In this document: positions 36,417 through 50,805 of the stretch, piece after piece
How the letters are laid out: every line of letters starts with the position of its first letter
How positions within the stretch are numbered: position 1 is the stretch's first letter
From: Apis mellifera
Lineage: Eukaryota; Arthropoda; Insecta; Hymenoptera; Apidae
Direction of reading: 5' to 3'
Assembly (NCBI RefSeq): GCF_003254395.2
Contig: NC_037639.1
Location: forward strand, 4,416,001-4,480,000
DNA length: 64,000 nucleotides
Made by a program: the position numbers and the translations under genes
The notes under the pieces: generated by a model
What the model was told of the DNA's origin: nothing
Database searches by the model: none
Seen by the model: the letters and a program-made list of their open reading frames with translations, nothing else

Positions 36417-39400
36417 ATATGAAAAGTATGTACAAAAATCCACAATCTGTTCAATATCATATAAAAATACTCAACTTGTGGAATAATTTTATACAACATT
36501 TATTTTATTTTATTTCACTTTTATTAATTGTTGGAAAAAAAATTTTTTCAACGAAAGATCCAGAGGAAAAAGAAGATTTGAAAGTGAAGAGAGGTTAACG
36601 AATTGCTATTTCAATGGAGAGAGGAATATTAAATGAGGAAGAAAATGGAAAGGATGATCTGGACGTCTCTCGACGAGAGACGTTGGAGAGGTGACACAAT
36701 GATGAACTGGAAAATTGCTCGCTTAATGTTCTGCGTCTGATGTTCCCCTCTAATTGATTTATCGTTAGATGAGAAACCGGCGGAGCACTCTATGCAAAGT
36801 GTCGATGGATCGATCGAGAGTAAAACGCAAAAGAGCCAATATCTAAAGCTGGCAGGCAGAAATTGCAATAGTCGTTCGATAGTCGTTCGCATCTGGGGAC
36901 CAGACACGAGAGAATATAGGATGCATAGGATTATAACGAATAGAGTTATCGCTCGAATTGAAGCGCATAATTTGAGACATCTTATTTCTTCGATCAATCT
37001 GAAAGATAATGATGATAATCCCTTTAGAACTACCTACAATATACTTAAACGTATCACGCGAATGATTAGAATTAAGATATTACTATTGGAAATAAAATTG
37101 AGAATACAAAAGCACCTGCTAATAATGAAGAGCAATATAATAACGAATAACGTTTCTTCCAATAATTAAAGAAAAAACTGAGTTTCATGCTACAGTTGCT
37201 TTTTCAAATTTGAAAGAGATTTAATTTATTTTATCGATTAAATGAGAGAATAAATTGAATCGAATGAAACGACGATAAAATTCCAATGGATTCGGAGAGG
37301 AAGAAAGAGCGACGACGAAAATATCAATTGTCGAACGGGTTGCCCTTTCTTGTCTCCACATTTGGAAGGAAAGATTAACGAGGCCAGTGAAAACGGCTTC
37401 GTCTGTTGGCGGCGACAAAAAAATTCTGCGGCTGAACGACTAATGAATGCAGGTAGCCTTCAGAGGTCGAGGCATTGCGTACGGAAAAGCAACGAACTTC
37501 ATCAAGGCTAACTAGTTAGCCTATGTACAAAAGGCTTTCGTATACTTGTATATATGGAACATAACCCTGTCTCATAGTGTATCGAAAAAAAAAAAAAAAG
37601 AAGGATTATATTATATTCAAGCATGTAAAAAATATCCAAAGAAACCGATCGTTTCCAATCTTTTTCTAAAAACCTTCAAAGTAGAAAATTCTAGATTTCA
37701 CAAGTATGAAATAATCGAATGAAAGATATTTTTAAGATTCGTTAGTGACTTAGATATAACACGTTTTCGAAAAATTATTATTCGAACAATTACAACTAGT
37801 ATATGCTTATGCAAATTCATATTTTCAAGACGATAAAGAGTTTAAAAAAAACTTTGTTTTTCTCGCATATTAAATATTGCACTCCGGATATTTTATACGA
37901 AAGAATCAAGCGGATTATTTTTCAAAAATGAAGCAAAAGTGATACGTTCCTGGTTAAATCTTCACAGAGATATTTTAAATATAAACAACATTTTGGTTTA
38001 AATAATAACTCCGTACAATCTTTTCAAATAGAAAATTTGCAACATTTTTTCTTATAGATATGCATTTTGTACATGTATGATACACTCTCAAATTTCTTAC
38101 ATAAATGCATAAACATATTCGTCCTCAAAAATCAAGAATGATGCTCATCAAACGGTATCTAATTTTTCTTTCACTTTATAATCCTAGGGAACCCTAAACT
38201 TTCATATAGTGACAATTCGAAAAACATATCTTCTACTTCTGCATAGAGTGCGATATGCATATAATAGATTATACATCCATTTTAACCGATTATTATCCAT
38301 CTTTAATTTATCCAAATATTTAAACACGATATGTTGATTCTGAGATATTGAATGAATCTGAAACGAAAATTCGAGCAAGATCGGAATAATTCGACTCTCA
38401 ATAAAACCCTCAGAGACTGCGTCAATTTCTCCTTCCTTCGAAGAATTTCCAGGATCGAGGAAGATGAAGGAGGCGTGAAAAAAGAGAGAGAAACCAGAGA
38501 GAAAGAAAGAGAGAGAGAGAGAGAGACAAATATCCTCTCTCCAACCGATATAGAATTAGCCGAAGAAATCGGCTTCATTTTCGATGAGAAGGGGCTGTTC
38601 TCGCTGCTTCGAGTTGCATCACCATACTATAAAATTACGCTATACGTCAATGGAGTGTTCGACAGATGGGGAACACGTCACAATTGCGTCTAATATTCGC
38701 AATCAATTCGCCTCGCTTCTTATGGATGAGTAATATCTTATCGTCACGCGCGATCGAAAATCGTTACCCCTCACGAACTCGTGCTATCAGTCGCGTGTCA
38801 CCGCACAAAAGCGGCACACGTGTACACTCGATAAAAACTCATAAAAGCTAGTGGCGTGCTAGTTCGTTTAATCTCGATGCAGGTAGAAAAATATTTACAT
38901 TTATCTTAGAGCGAGAATCGAAAGCGAGATCAACCCCCCTTGTCATTCAGTTTGGCAAATATTATTTTACTAATCGATCAACCCTCAGCTAATTGGTACT
39001 TTGGTAAATTGTCTTCTGCAAAAATTCGTCCTTCTTCGTCGGAAGAAGGGAAGAATTGATGGAGGGAGTTTTTCCCTTTACTCGAAACGTTGCATTTGTT
39101 AAATTGTGATTCCTAGGAAATTTAATGCAAACATCGAGAGCTCTGTTCATCGTAAATGGATCATCTTGAAAAGTAATGTAAACTGTACTTGAATGAATAA
39201 CTTATCTGCGTCATTAATAAAGTTTCATCGGATTGTATCATCGATATTGTACAGCAAATATATAATAAATATCCGTTCCCAGTCGAGGGTTCAAATTGTT
39301 ACTTACAAATATTGAAATATTGAAATATACATATTATACACACTTCTGATCAAATCATATAAATATATGTACATTTTTTTAAGGATAAAACGTTTTAAGA

Positions 39401-41050
39401 TTGTACATGCTGATACATTCTATATAATTACCATGATGGGTATAAAACTTTTGAAATGACTATAATTTCTTCAAAATAGTTTTCTTTATAGAGAGAGAGA
39501 AAAAAATAGAAACAAGAAGAGAAATAAAGGAACGTAAAAATTCCAATACGTTATCGTCGTTGATTAATATTTTTTTGTATAAAAAATTAAAATTTCTCTT
39601 CAAGTCTGAAACATGATTAAATAAATATATAAAATTATTCCCCCAAGAAAAATTATTACAATTAATCTACATTTCCAACAAATATAAAATAAAACTTAAA
39701 ATAAAACTTTGAAATTTTATGCAGTTCAATTTCTAAACTCTATATCACACATCAGACAGAGGAATACGTCTAAGCTGGCACAACAATCTTGTATCATCTC
39801 GTTCAAAACGACAATCTTGTAGTACGACATCAATCATCTCATATTTATTTTACTCACTATTATTCTTTATGTCGTATATATATATATATATCATCATCAT
39901 GGAAAATTTTGTATATCCATATCTATCTTCCAAACGAAACATCTGTCGTTTGACTTCAATCCAACAATTAACACCTTCTCAAAAAAAAATTATTAATTTT
40001 ACTCTTCAAAATATTCGCTATAAACTTAAGTATGTTGTTATGAAAAAACAATTGAATTTTTCGTGATCAATTACAAAGCCTAAATGGACCAAGAATAATT
40101 TATCTAAATCAATTATCAGGTATAACTTGGATGTAACTCAGAGAAGAAAATTTAATTGCACAAATATTGCAACATTATAATAAAATTCTGTTGATTTTTT
40201 CTCAAATTCTCAATTCGTTTTCACATATCGAAACTTGAAGATCAAATATAATACAATCTTAACACGTATCTCTATGTACCTGCACGCTTCTCACATGGTT
40301 CTATAAGTCAGCTTTAACGCTTGCCTGTCTGATGTCAAATTCAACGAAAGTAAACTTCTTTGAGAATGCAACGTTAAAACCACATTTCGACGAAATGATA
40401 TCTCTGAATGGTTTTTGATGGACGAAACTATTTCAGGCATAAGGTCAGCCACAAGTTGTTGCACAAAAATAATTGATACTTGTTACAACATCTCAAAATT
40501 GTGCAAGAAGGAAGTAATTCGATATTTAATTCTTATCATAAACATTCGTTACGATTAGCACTATTCGAGCTTTCTCTCGTGATTCCTCGAGCTATAAAAC
40601 GTTTCTTTAGATTATTCCATTCGTTACAGAATTTAGATTTAAATAAACGAAAGCATGTCTACAACTTCCATTACAAATCTACGAACTTAATATATCCCTT
40701 ATTACCAATAATCAAACTCGAAATATCCTATTGAAAGTCCTATATATCGTGAGAATAGACGATAGAGAATACAAAAATGAAGTGGCCGAATGGTACTTTT
40801 TGCTACCAATTGGTATAAATACGCTTGCAATTCTCTCTCTATGTGTCACGGGAGGAGGAAGGGGAGGGGACGACATTTGGTCCCATAAACCAAGAGGCAC
40901 GCAACGTATACGAATATAACGGCTAAATCGTGGTGATCCCCTACGTGTTAAATTAGAGGGCGGATCGAAACTTTGATATGCTCTCTAATGAGCATCACTG
41001 GAAGCGACACGAGATAACGCGGTTTTTTTTTTTATTCTCGTCGAAAGCGT

Positions 41051-41093
41051 CGAGAGAGAAAGAGTGAGAGAGTGACTATATATCTATATCAGT
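41051..41093 (+). promoter_or_regulatory. Possible initiator with upstream GAGAG motifs
   Basis: TCAGT at 41089-41093 matches the arthropod initiator and is preceded within 40 nt by a cluster of GAGAG motifs (GAGA-factor type). The next 350 nt is complex and CpG-containing. No matching downstream promoter element or coding exon is evident, so this is a weak candidate. Confidence 0.2.
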
Positions 41094-44000
41094 ATATCAA
41101 GAGACGAGCGGTGATAACATCTGAGAAGCGGAAACACTATCGTGAGCACAGCCACAGATGAGGAACGCCGGCTGAGGAGGGCCGACGATTAATTTACTAC
41201 GGATGGTCCTTCTTTGCGCGCTTGATAACGCTGTTGTGTCGTGTCAAATGAGTCCGGGATTACTTCTCGAGAGCTGGATCGAATCATCTTGTGCTTGATA
41301 TAAAAAAGAAAAAGGGAGAAAAGGAAAAGAAAAAAGATAGGACTTCTTCGCGACTTCTCTCTCCTCCACCCCATCCCCTCCCACCTGGTTAAGCGTTGCC
41401 GTTGGAAAAATAGATTTCATCGCGTAATTTCCGGGATAAAAAAAAAGAAAAAGGGAACATCGTAGTTTTGAATTGCATACAGTGAAATTGGTTCGAGGGA
41501 GGAGAGGGAGAGAGAGAGGTGGTTCTTACGAATTTCAATTTTCATTTTATTTCGAGGCAAACAGTTTTTTTTTTTTCCTTTTCTTTCTTTTTTTTTCTTA
41601 TATTAATTTTCCTGCTTTATAACGCGAGAAATGACAGATTTTCCGTGAGGTAAAGAACTTAAGAGTTAATTGAATTTTATTTACGGAGCTATGACACTCT
41701 TGATTGAAATAGACTCTCAGTGGAAATTTTCTGTTTCTCGATTTAATAAGGCGAATTATTAAATTGGATATTGGTTAAAAAAAATTTGATAATCGCTGCT
41801 CAATTAGTCTCGAAAGTGTCGAGAAACGATACGAAGAGGTGCGAACTATTACAATATTCGAGAATTGAAAATCTAATTCCAATTTCCTTCGACGATAGAA
41901 ATTACGAAGCCACCGACTATTATACACCTATACAAAGTACACTGTGCGAAGCGTAATGATGTCACAATTACATTGTACAACTCGAAATGCGTTTCACATC
42001 GAAACGCTCGAAAGCCGAAACGATGAGCAAAATCCTATCCACCTATGGTTCGTTCCGTTACATAATATAAAAGCACGTGATCCACGATTCGAATCTCTTT
42101 GAATTTCTGTTTCTCCAATCCTGATTACCACGTTAAACTTCCGTTCTTTTTGAGTTTCTTGGTTTTCCACGGCGAACCATTCGTCTAAGTACGAAAGGAG
42201 CAAAGGCTATGCACGTCGAAACAAAATGATTCAGAATTATATAGAATTCTCAAAAAATGAATGGGATGAGATCGTGTGCATATACGAACGAGGAACAATG
42301 TTAAGATATTAAGAACGAAAAAAGAAGTCGTATCCTTTGAAAAAGAAAAGTCATACCGACGCTTTTCTCAACAATTCGTTTCGTAAGATCCAGAGGATTG
42401 ATCTCGATGAATATATATATATATCGTTATACAACCTCGCTTCGTTCTCTGGATAAGATTGTTGTAAATTGCAATTTCTACGAATCGCTTTTCTTACTGG
42501 CATTCAACGATTATTTACGATCGTAATTCGAGATTTTAATGAAAAGGAGTTATAAAACGCTCAAGCATTGATCTAATAAAATTGATAGTGTTATATGCAG
42601 AGAGAGAGATAGTCGTTTTTCGACTTCGAAAAAATTGAAAAACGAGAGGAAGTGTCGAATTAAAATTAAAACCATTTGATTGTAATTAGGAAAATTCGAT
42701 GTAAGTTAATTAATCCCTGTTCCATGTACTAGTGAATCGATTTTGATTGGTTAATTGGCAACGCGAAGAATCAAATATCTATTTGGATTATATATATATA
42801 TATGTATGTGTGTGTAAAAAATTCCTATGCTGATTAAGAAAAATATATATGTACATTCTTTGTTCAAAAGCACGATGTGCAATTAAGAAAACGACAGACA
42901 TCATCAACGTTTCTTATTCATCACAGAGACAAATGTTGCAGCAACAAATGTGAAACTTTTATCGATAAGCCAATATCATAGTTTAATCTTTCTTTTTTTC
43001 TTTTTTTAAAAATTATTTCACGATTCGTTTAACAACGTAATGGTAAGATATCTCTGAAGAATAATACACTGGATGGTTACTAGCTATGCTCTCATCTTGT
43101 TTCAAAGTACATAAATTGATCGTTAATAGCCCAATCGTAACTTTTATGAGAGTAGTTGTCATAGACGTTCTGTGTCATATTGCTTCGCTCTTTAAGATTA
43201 TTATTCCCTCTCGTTATCTCCTTCTCTCTTTGCTTCTTCCTCTTTCGTTCCCCTATTTCTCATGTCTCCTTCTTTTATTCCGTACGTATCTTCATTTATC
43301 CAAACTTGATTTTTATAATAATTGTCAAGAAAAAAGTTTCAGAATATCCACATTGTATGTACATAAAAATTTGAATTCTATTGGTAAAAAATCTTTCTAT
43401 TTTTTTTAGAATAGAAATATCCATTTCAAAATATATGATATTTCACCACGAGAGAAATGGAGAAGATCTAATCGAAGAAAAAATATCGAGGATTGTATTG
43501 TTTCAGAAAAGAAGAACATGCTGACAAAATTAAATAAATAAATTGTCAAAGAATAATTCCAAACACAAATATGGAGCAGGAGTCTCGCGTTTGAATTATT
43601 TTATAAATGTTTCGATGGATTGGACGAACTGAATGCGCAATGCTGATCGATTTTCAAATCCCTGAAGAAGAAAGTTAATGTCAATTGCCGTGTTGCATTT
43701 GCTTAGTTGATAAAATTATAATGACGAGGAAAATTTCCAAGTATATATATATATACATTCGACGTTCCATCATAGTCGTCCGTATATTATCGAGTGCTCT
43801 CTTAACCCCTATCCTCTTTCCTTCTTCATTTGATTCACTTATTAAAACGTTACAATGGTTCGTCTGTTGCACGGAGGAGGAGGAAAAGAATCACTCCTAC
43901 GTGTGTGTGCATATTTCATGAATATCGAATTTATTAATTCGAAACCTGAACCTCGTCTCGGAACCAAACTTGACATTTCACGTTCGATATTCGCTCCTCG

Positions 44001-47000
44001 TGCTTCGTTCTACAGGGGCTACACGTTTCACGTTTTGGAACATTTATTACTGTTGCGGTGAAATATAAAACTAGAAAATGTATCGTTGAATGTATCTCTG
44101 AAATTTATTTCTCCTGTCTTCGATAAGAATAAATTTTTTTTTTTATTTTTTAATAGTAAATAAATTGCAACAGATAATTGTAAAGTAGTGTAGAAAGTAT
44201 ATAATTGGAAAAAATTAATGAAATTGATATTATGATTTCAAGAAGAATAAGAGGAACATCGAGAAAATAATTATATAGATGTCTCGTTTGATTTTGATAA
44301 TAAAATTTTAAGAATAGAAGCATCTGATATGCGTTTTATATATTTCGAAAATGATTCAAATTTAATACGTATATTTTTTTTTAAAATATCAAGAATACAC
44401 CATATTTAATAAGTTTTTTTTCGTATAATACACGTGACAAAATATTGTTAAAAATAATTGGAAAAATGTGTTTCAAAAGAATAAATCCATTATCAAAATT
44501 ATAATAAAATTTGTTAAAATTCTAAAATAATTTACTAAAAAAATAAAATTATTCTGAAGAAATATACATTTTTTTAAACCGATATTGTTGTATTACAGTA
44601 GTAATAACAATAGATTAAATTCTTATTTGCAACAGACATTACCGATGATATTTATCACAAAAAAGAAATAAACAAGTTAAACAAAATTAAAATGAATGTT
44701 AAATGAATTTAAACTCTTCTTAAGCTACTTATGGAGTCCACGTATGAACCAACGACGCTTATTATAAATTAAAATATCTAAAATTGGAATTTATAATCCT
44801 ATCTAGAGTACGCGAGAAAAAATAAATTCATTTTAAATTGCCTCGAGCTGTAAATTCGAATCTAACATTAAGACCTATAACGAAAATGTAACTAAAACAG
44901 AACAATTTCCACTATCCTGATCATCGATGGAATCGAAAGAGTTCAAGGAGTTGGAAACGTTTCTAATAAACGTTTTGAGAAAACTTACTTATTCAAATTA
45001 TTCTTCTTTCCGCGTAATATCTCGACAAGAAACATACTACGTGGAAATATCACGATTGTTCTGCTGTGTGAAACGATATTAATGGGCATCGAAGGCGAAG
45101 CGTCCACATGACAGTGGATGAAACAATAAAATAACGCAATTGACCGCTTTCCATGAGCGGAATTGCACTTGATCCGCGTTCAATAAATAATTCCAATTCG
45201 AGAGAACGTAAGAACAACAGGCGGAAAGTAACCATGCATACACATACACACTACTACATAAGTCCCCAAGACTACTTCCATCGATGTATTGTATCCTTGT
45301 AATAGTGTAGAGCACGATATCGAATGCGATATTGAATATCACCTCCCTTTCCTATTTTACAGCTGTTTATACTATTTATCCGCGTATTAAATATCATCGG
45401 TTTGTATATATATTTCTAATCGATGATATAATGTAATAAAAATCATTAATATATAATTATTGGAAAAAAAAAAAAGATTTCGAAAGGTATATTCAATATT
45501 ACTTTATACTTTCCATGCGAAAGAAAATTGTTATGGAAAGTTCCTGGAAACATTGGAGAGGGGGGAGAAAAAATAATAAAAATTAATGGATATATCGATT
45601 AAATACAATATAAATTCTTATGAAAATAACGAAGGCATCGTTAATACGATTTTCCATTGAATTATTATTATTATTTTTAACAAATCCTCGAAATGAAAAT
45701 ACTTTAATAATAATTCAATTAAAAATATATAACAAGCTACATTAAATAAAATAATATATATACAAAATCATTCTCTACAAAAATAATTCTTCCACGAATT
45801 AGAAAAAAATTATTGCACACAAATTTTTGCACATATTTAATAAAATAAATGCGAAGTGATCTCCAACTTACAACTCCATCGTAATAATAATATATATACA
45901 TATGCTTATATATCTTTGTGCGTTCACGATTTTCTTCGAATTCGAATAATATTAATTTCTTTGATTCGTTTACTCGAAAAATTATCCGACCACCACAATT
46001 TTCGTCCCATCATAAACTATTATATGTTATGAGGAGGGGAAAAGGGAGATGGAATTCCTAGGTGGTTAATAAACGAGTCCTAAAATAGGAGTCCTTCCCT
46101 TAGCCGACCCGAGCACAATGATCCAAAGAGATAGCAGACAAAGGACAAACGTAAAGTACTAGATACAATGGGGGGGAGGGGGACAAAGTGTTATTACCAG
46201 AATGCAATGCATTTTGTAACGGATGCAATTTACGTATCATTTACGATACGAACGAAGATGCTTTCGATATGAAATTACGTAAGTATTTATACGCGCGAAT
46301 TTATTTATTAAAATTATATCATTATTCACACGCACGTGATTGTGTAACGATTGTTCATTGAATCAGGAGAGGTAATCTATTTACGAATAATACGGGACAA
46401 TAACGGTGCCCATTGTGGAGAAATATCGAATCGAAGAAGAAATTGGAAAACGAATAATGTTACTTATTACAAAGAGATCCGACACGTAATCGTCGAAAAC
46501 GACTTAATAAACGAGATATATATATATATATCCCGCGAGAAATATTCACGGAAAATAATTGCTTAACACAGGAAAATTACAATAATTACAACTAGTATGT
46601 ATAATGCGGCTTTAAACGATTTACTTACTAGCTAATATTCACAAAGGATCGTATACCGTACGTGCTGTTGAAGAATTATCCGAATAGGAAAGAAAGACCT
46701 ATACGACAAAAGACCTTTTTATTTAAATGAACACTCGATTCAACTCTTCTGTTTTTTTATTCTGAAATGAAATGAATATCATCCCGAATTTGCATTGGCA
46801 TCACATTAAGACGTTATAATCTGCAATCACTCGAACAGAAGCTATTATCGTATTCCACAGAAGCCAGGAATGGAGGTCTTATCTTTTCAAATCCTGTGAT
46901 AAAGCTTAGATGATTAGCCTTTTGTGGTATTATTCTAGGTCAGTTAAAAAGCAATTGATCAGATATGACCTATCACACAAAACATGATATGAAACAGTTT

Positions 47001-49204
47001 CATGCAGTTTAAAGTTATCTCGTTCATGACAATTTTTTGATACTTGTTTCAAAAATTTTTTGATAGCGCATCATTTGATCGCAATCAAACGAAATCAAGA
47101 AACATAGGAGTAACTTTCTGCTAAGAACGTTTAAGTATGTAAAACTAAAACTAGTTTAAAAATTTTTTAAAAGACTAGATCCTGCTATCCCTTTCTCTTA
47201 CATAAATTTAAATATCCCATGCAATAAATTTAGCACGTCCAAATAAATATTATTAGATAATGTTTTTGCACGAATTTGAAATATAGAATAAAATGGATTT
47301 GCATCCATTCTATTCCAAATGATTTAAGAAAAGTTTTTCTTTTTTCTTGAACATCGATAAAAAAAAAAATTAAGAAAAACTATCTTTTTTAAAATTCGAA
47401 ATTTAGAAATGACAAGATGTTAGCGGTCGTGTGATATCGTCACGTTAAAATAAACATTTCAATTTGTATATATGGATCGAACGACAACCAAAATCGGACG
47501 ATTTAAAATTATATCATATCTCGGTCGTGCAATTTCTTCGCCAAAGAAACTTTATGTTTCTTTGTTCAAACCAAGCCTATCTTCGTTTTTTTATTCGACC
47601 AATACTGCAGTACGAGCGAATAAATAAACTGCATGTGTATGCTTAAAGTAATACACAATTCTAGAAGTCACGAACGCGGCAAAAAGGATATATAAATAGA
47701 CGTTCTTTTGCCTATACGATTTGTGCTTGCATTTATACTGCTTGTTTGCTGCACAGAAGTGATAGAATTTCAATGTTCTCCCTGACTATGAAGCTTTAAG
47801 AAGAAATTCTTTGCTCTCTCTTCTTGATCATCGATTTCGAGAAATCATCAATTATATCCTTGTTGAAAAAGAATTTCGAATTTATAAAAATGATATGCAA
47901 ATACGAGCACGTCCAAAGCAAAGAAAGTAAGTCTTTCGTAATATATAAATATAATTCGACTTGTGTTACCCGTTAAGTTTTCTCCTTTCCCCGTTCAGCC
48001 ATTCTCTTTCTTTCTAGCCGCAACTTCGATCGTTAAGTTTCATCTCACTTGAAAAGAGGACGAATTTGAACAAAAGTGGGAACCGCCCAATGTTATCATA
48101 AATTTATCTGCGCGTCCCGTCTCTCTCTTTCTCGTCCTCTCCGTTTGCTTTCTTCGTTCTCGATTTGATCAAGCTCGAATCAAAATCGAATTGATACAAC
48201 GCCCCTCGTGTTCTCAACGACGTCTTCGTGCTAATATTCAATTCTTTTTCTATCGTGCAACGATTGATGCAAACTCTTTGGAATACGAACAAGTACGTTA
48301 TGTCACAAGCCAATAGAGAAGAAACTTTCAGCAACTATCATATGTACGCATACACAGTGTACGTATATTTTTTTTAACGAAGTTATGCGTGTGTTGGACT
48401 TTCTCGTGCGTGTTTCATCGTAAAATCGATTCTCATTATGCGCTATCGATGCGTGTCCAATCGTCGACGGTCAGGGCTCGTCGTTGGTATTGATATTTCT
48501 TCGATTCTCGTGTTTCTCGCGTTTTTTTTTTATATTTGATCATCGAATTTCAATACCGTCAAGATATGATGCCGGTAAAGTATCTATCTCGTATATGCTC
48601 GATCTCGGAAAGAAGTTTTAATCGATCTAAAGAAAAAAAGAAAAAAAAAAAAAAAAAAAAAGAAAATTACAACAAATATATCGTCTTTCAGCGACAATAC
48701 TCTCGCTGTCTATTTACTACTGCTGCTGTTGCTGTTCTATAATACACAATTTCATTATTCTTATTCTTTCATTTATCCTTCCGTTTAATCATTTATCCGT
48801 TTTTCTTTTTTTTCTTCTTTTTCCATGATTTTCTTCTTCGAATAGTTTTCTCACGATTTCATTTCACATTTCGCTTCTCTATATATATATAATCATTTAA
48901 TGAAATTTCATTTCTACACGCGCAATTTCCTTTGGCCATCTCGCGCGTGTGCGTCGTTCATTTTTCTCTTTTCTCTTGCACAAGATACAGGATTGTCCAC
49001 ACAGTTTACATTCTGTACTAAAAGTGCAGCTCTATATAAAAGATAACGTTGCTTCTTTTGCGCACAGCAACTTAAGGCGATATAATTATATATGAATACT
49101 CTTACAATGTATCTATGTACGAACGCCAGTGGTCCTCTATTAAAAACGTTCCAAAAATGAATTTCTATTTTACTCGTACTCCGTCGATCGTATTTTCACA
49201 ATTA

Positions 49205-49312
49205 TTCTCTCTCTTTCTCTCCCTCTCTTTCTCTCTCGCTCGATCGCTCGCTCGCTCTCTCTCTTTCACACTCATTCTCTCTTTCACTCTTTTACTCTCG
49301 CTTCTTTCTTTC
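49205..49312. repeat. CT-rich low-complexity tract
   Basis: Interrupted CTCT/TCGC tract of about 108 nt with GCTCGCTC units in the middle. Confidence 0.85.
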
Positions 49313-50049
49313 TCTGTTATTACTTATTTAAAGTACAATAATTCAACAACGAGCATCTGTAGCCAGTATATAACGAGTATTTTTTCATTTTTTTCTTTTA
49401 ATAAGATTTGATATATTATAATATAAGGATCTACATTTCTTTCTCTCCCTCTCTTATTCTCTCATTCTCACGCATTCCGTTTCTCTCTCAATTATCTCTT
49501 TGTTTCTCTCAATCAAATGGTGTCCACATTAAACGATCGATGAAAAACGAGTCGTATATATATAAATATTACTCCAGCGGAATAATCATGTGACGACTAG
49601 CTGCTATAATATAAACACGATTCATATCGTGGCAAAAATTTTTCCTCAACGAGAAAATGAAGAGAAGATGCTCGTAGACAAATAGATAATAATGCATGGC
49701 ATGATTATTGGTGTATATTATACCCTTTTCTATCGAAAAGTCTTTTTTTTTTTTTTTCTTTTTGTACGTGCTAAAAGAGGCAGAATGGTGGAGAAGAGGG
49801 GCGTGGTGTAAAAGGGGATCGGGGAACATTCACATAAAGAGTATAATATAGCAACACTATATGTACAAAATAATTCCGGCAAAAATGACGTTTTTTTCCA
49901 TATTAACAATAATTATCGAGAGTAGTAATCTTTACACCCGCCTTCTCCGCTAAACCGGATAATAAAGCCATCTTAGGGAACACACACATATACGTATATA
50001 CTATATATCGTCGCCCTCGTACCTCAATATGTCAGTTGTATACTTGATT

Positions 50050-50118
50050 GGAGGAAAGAAAAAAAAAAAAAGAAAGAAAGAAAGAAAGAAAGAAAGAAAA
50101 AAAAAAAAAAGAAAAAGA
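50050..50118. repeat. AAAG-type purine tract
   Basis: About 69 nt of pure purine: a poly-A run, several GAAA units, then poly-A again. It lies in the presumed Pka-C1 3' region, where it would be a pyrimidine (UUUC) tract in the minus-strand transcript, a potential binding site for polypyrimidine-binding proteins. Confidence 0.9.
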
Positions 50119-50805
50119 TCTTTCTCGTGTAAAAAGTTGTGATGGTATAATGATGACGTACCGATGAGAATTGTGATGTGTGTGAGTGTACGCGTATGCT
50201 ATGTGTATTATTTATATATGATATCTGTATTAATGTAATATATTGTAATTTTTTTCAATATATTATATCTGTTTGTTTATCTCTTATGCTCCCTTTCTTT
50301 TTTATCGATTGAACGGCGGGATTCACCGTATCTCCTTTGTATATTACTCTTTCCGTTTCCATTCTTTTTCAGAAGTTCGATCACAAAATAAATCGCAAAA
50401 TCTGCCATCTGTTTTTTTTTTTTTTTTTTTTATATATATTTATCTTCTTTACTTTTTTCTTCCTTTTTGGTCACTCTTCTAAACCATCTTCCTTCTGTAC
50501 ATTATTGTACCGAGCGTACTCGCATACGCACACAATCATACATGTGCATGCACACACACGTACACGCTTTCCTCCCATCTTGCATACATATAATACATTC
50601 TTTCATTTACACTATCTTTCTTACACTCTTTCGTACTTTCTCTCTCTCTTTCTCTCGCTCTCTCTTACTCTCTCCTATATATTATACTGTCTCTCTCTTA
50701 CTTCATCTATCTTTTTCGCTCGAAGAAAAGCGAGCAATGAGCGACAAACCATCGCATATGAATGCATACACGACACATATATCCATCTTGAATCAATATG
50801 GGAAT

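Larger units (their letters stand above)
34037..47899. other. Long non-coding stretch with scattered islands
   Basis: No gene confirmed. Complex islands lie at about 36600-37500, 38350-39100, 40900-41530, 41800-42200 and 46020-46280. An ATG-initiated 125-codon frame at 36792-37169 (plus) overlaps a long minus-strand frame lacking ATG. It has a poor start context and no recognisable domain. Microsatellites and AT runs are common. Confidence 0.45.
47900..50805 (-). other. Probable 3'UTR/3' flank of Pka-C1
   Basis: Reading the minus strand past the Pka-C1 stop, about 2.9 kb is strongly purine-rich (C/T-rich on the given strand), including GA tracts complementary to 49205-49310 and homopolymers. 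It is more complex than the AT desert further left. The base composition changes near 47.9 kb. Long 3'UTRs are common for insect signalling genes, but no single polyadenylation site can be chosen. All open frames here derive from simple sequence. Confidence 0.4.
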
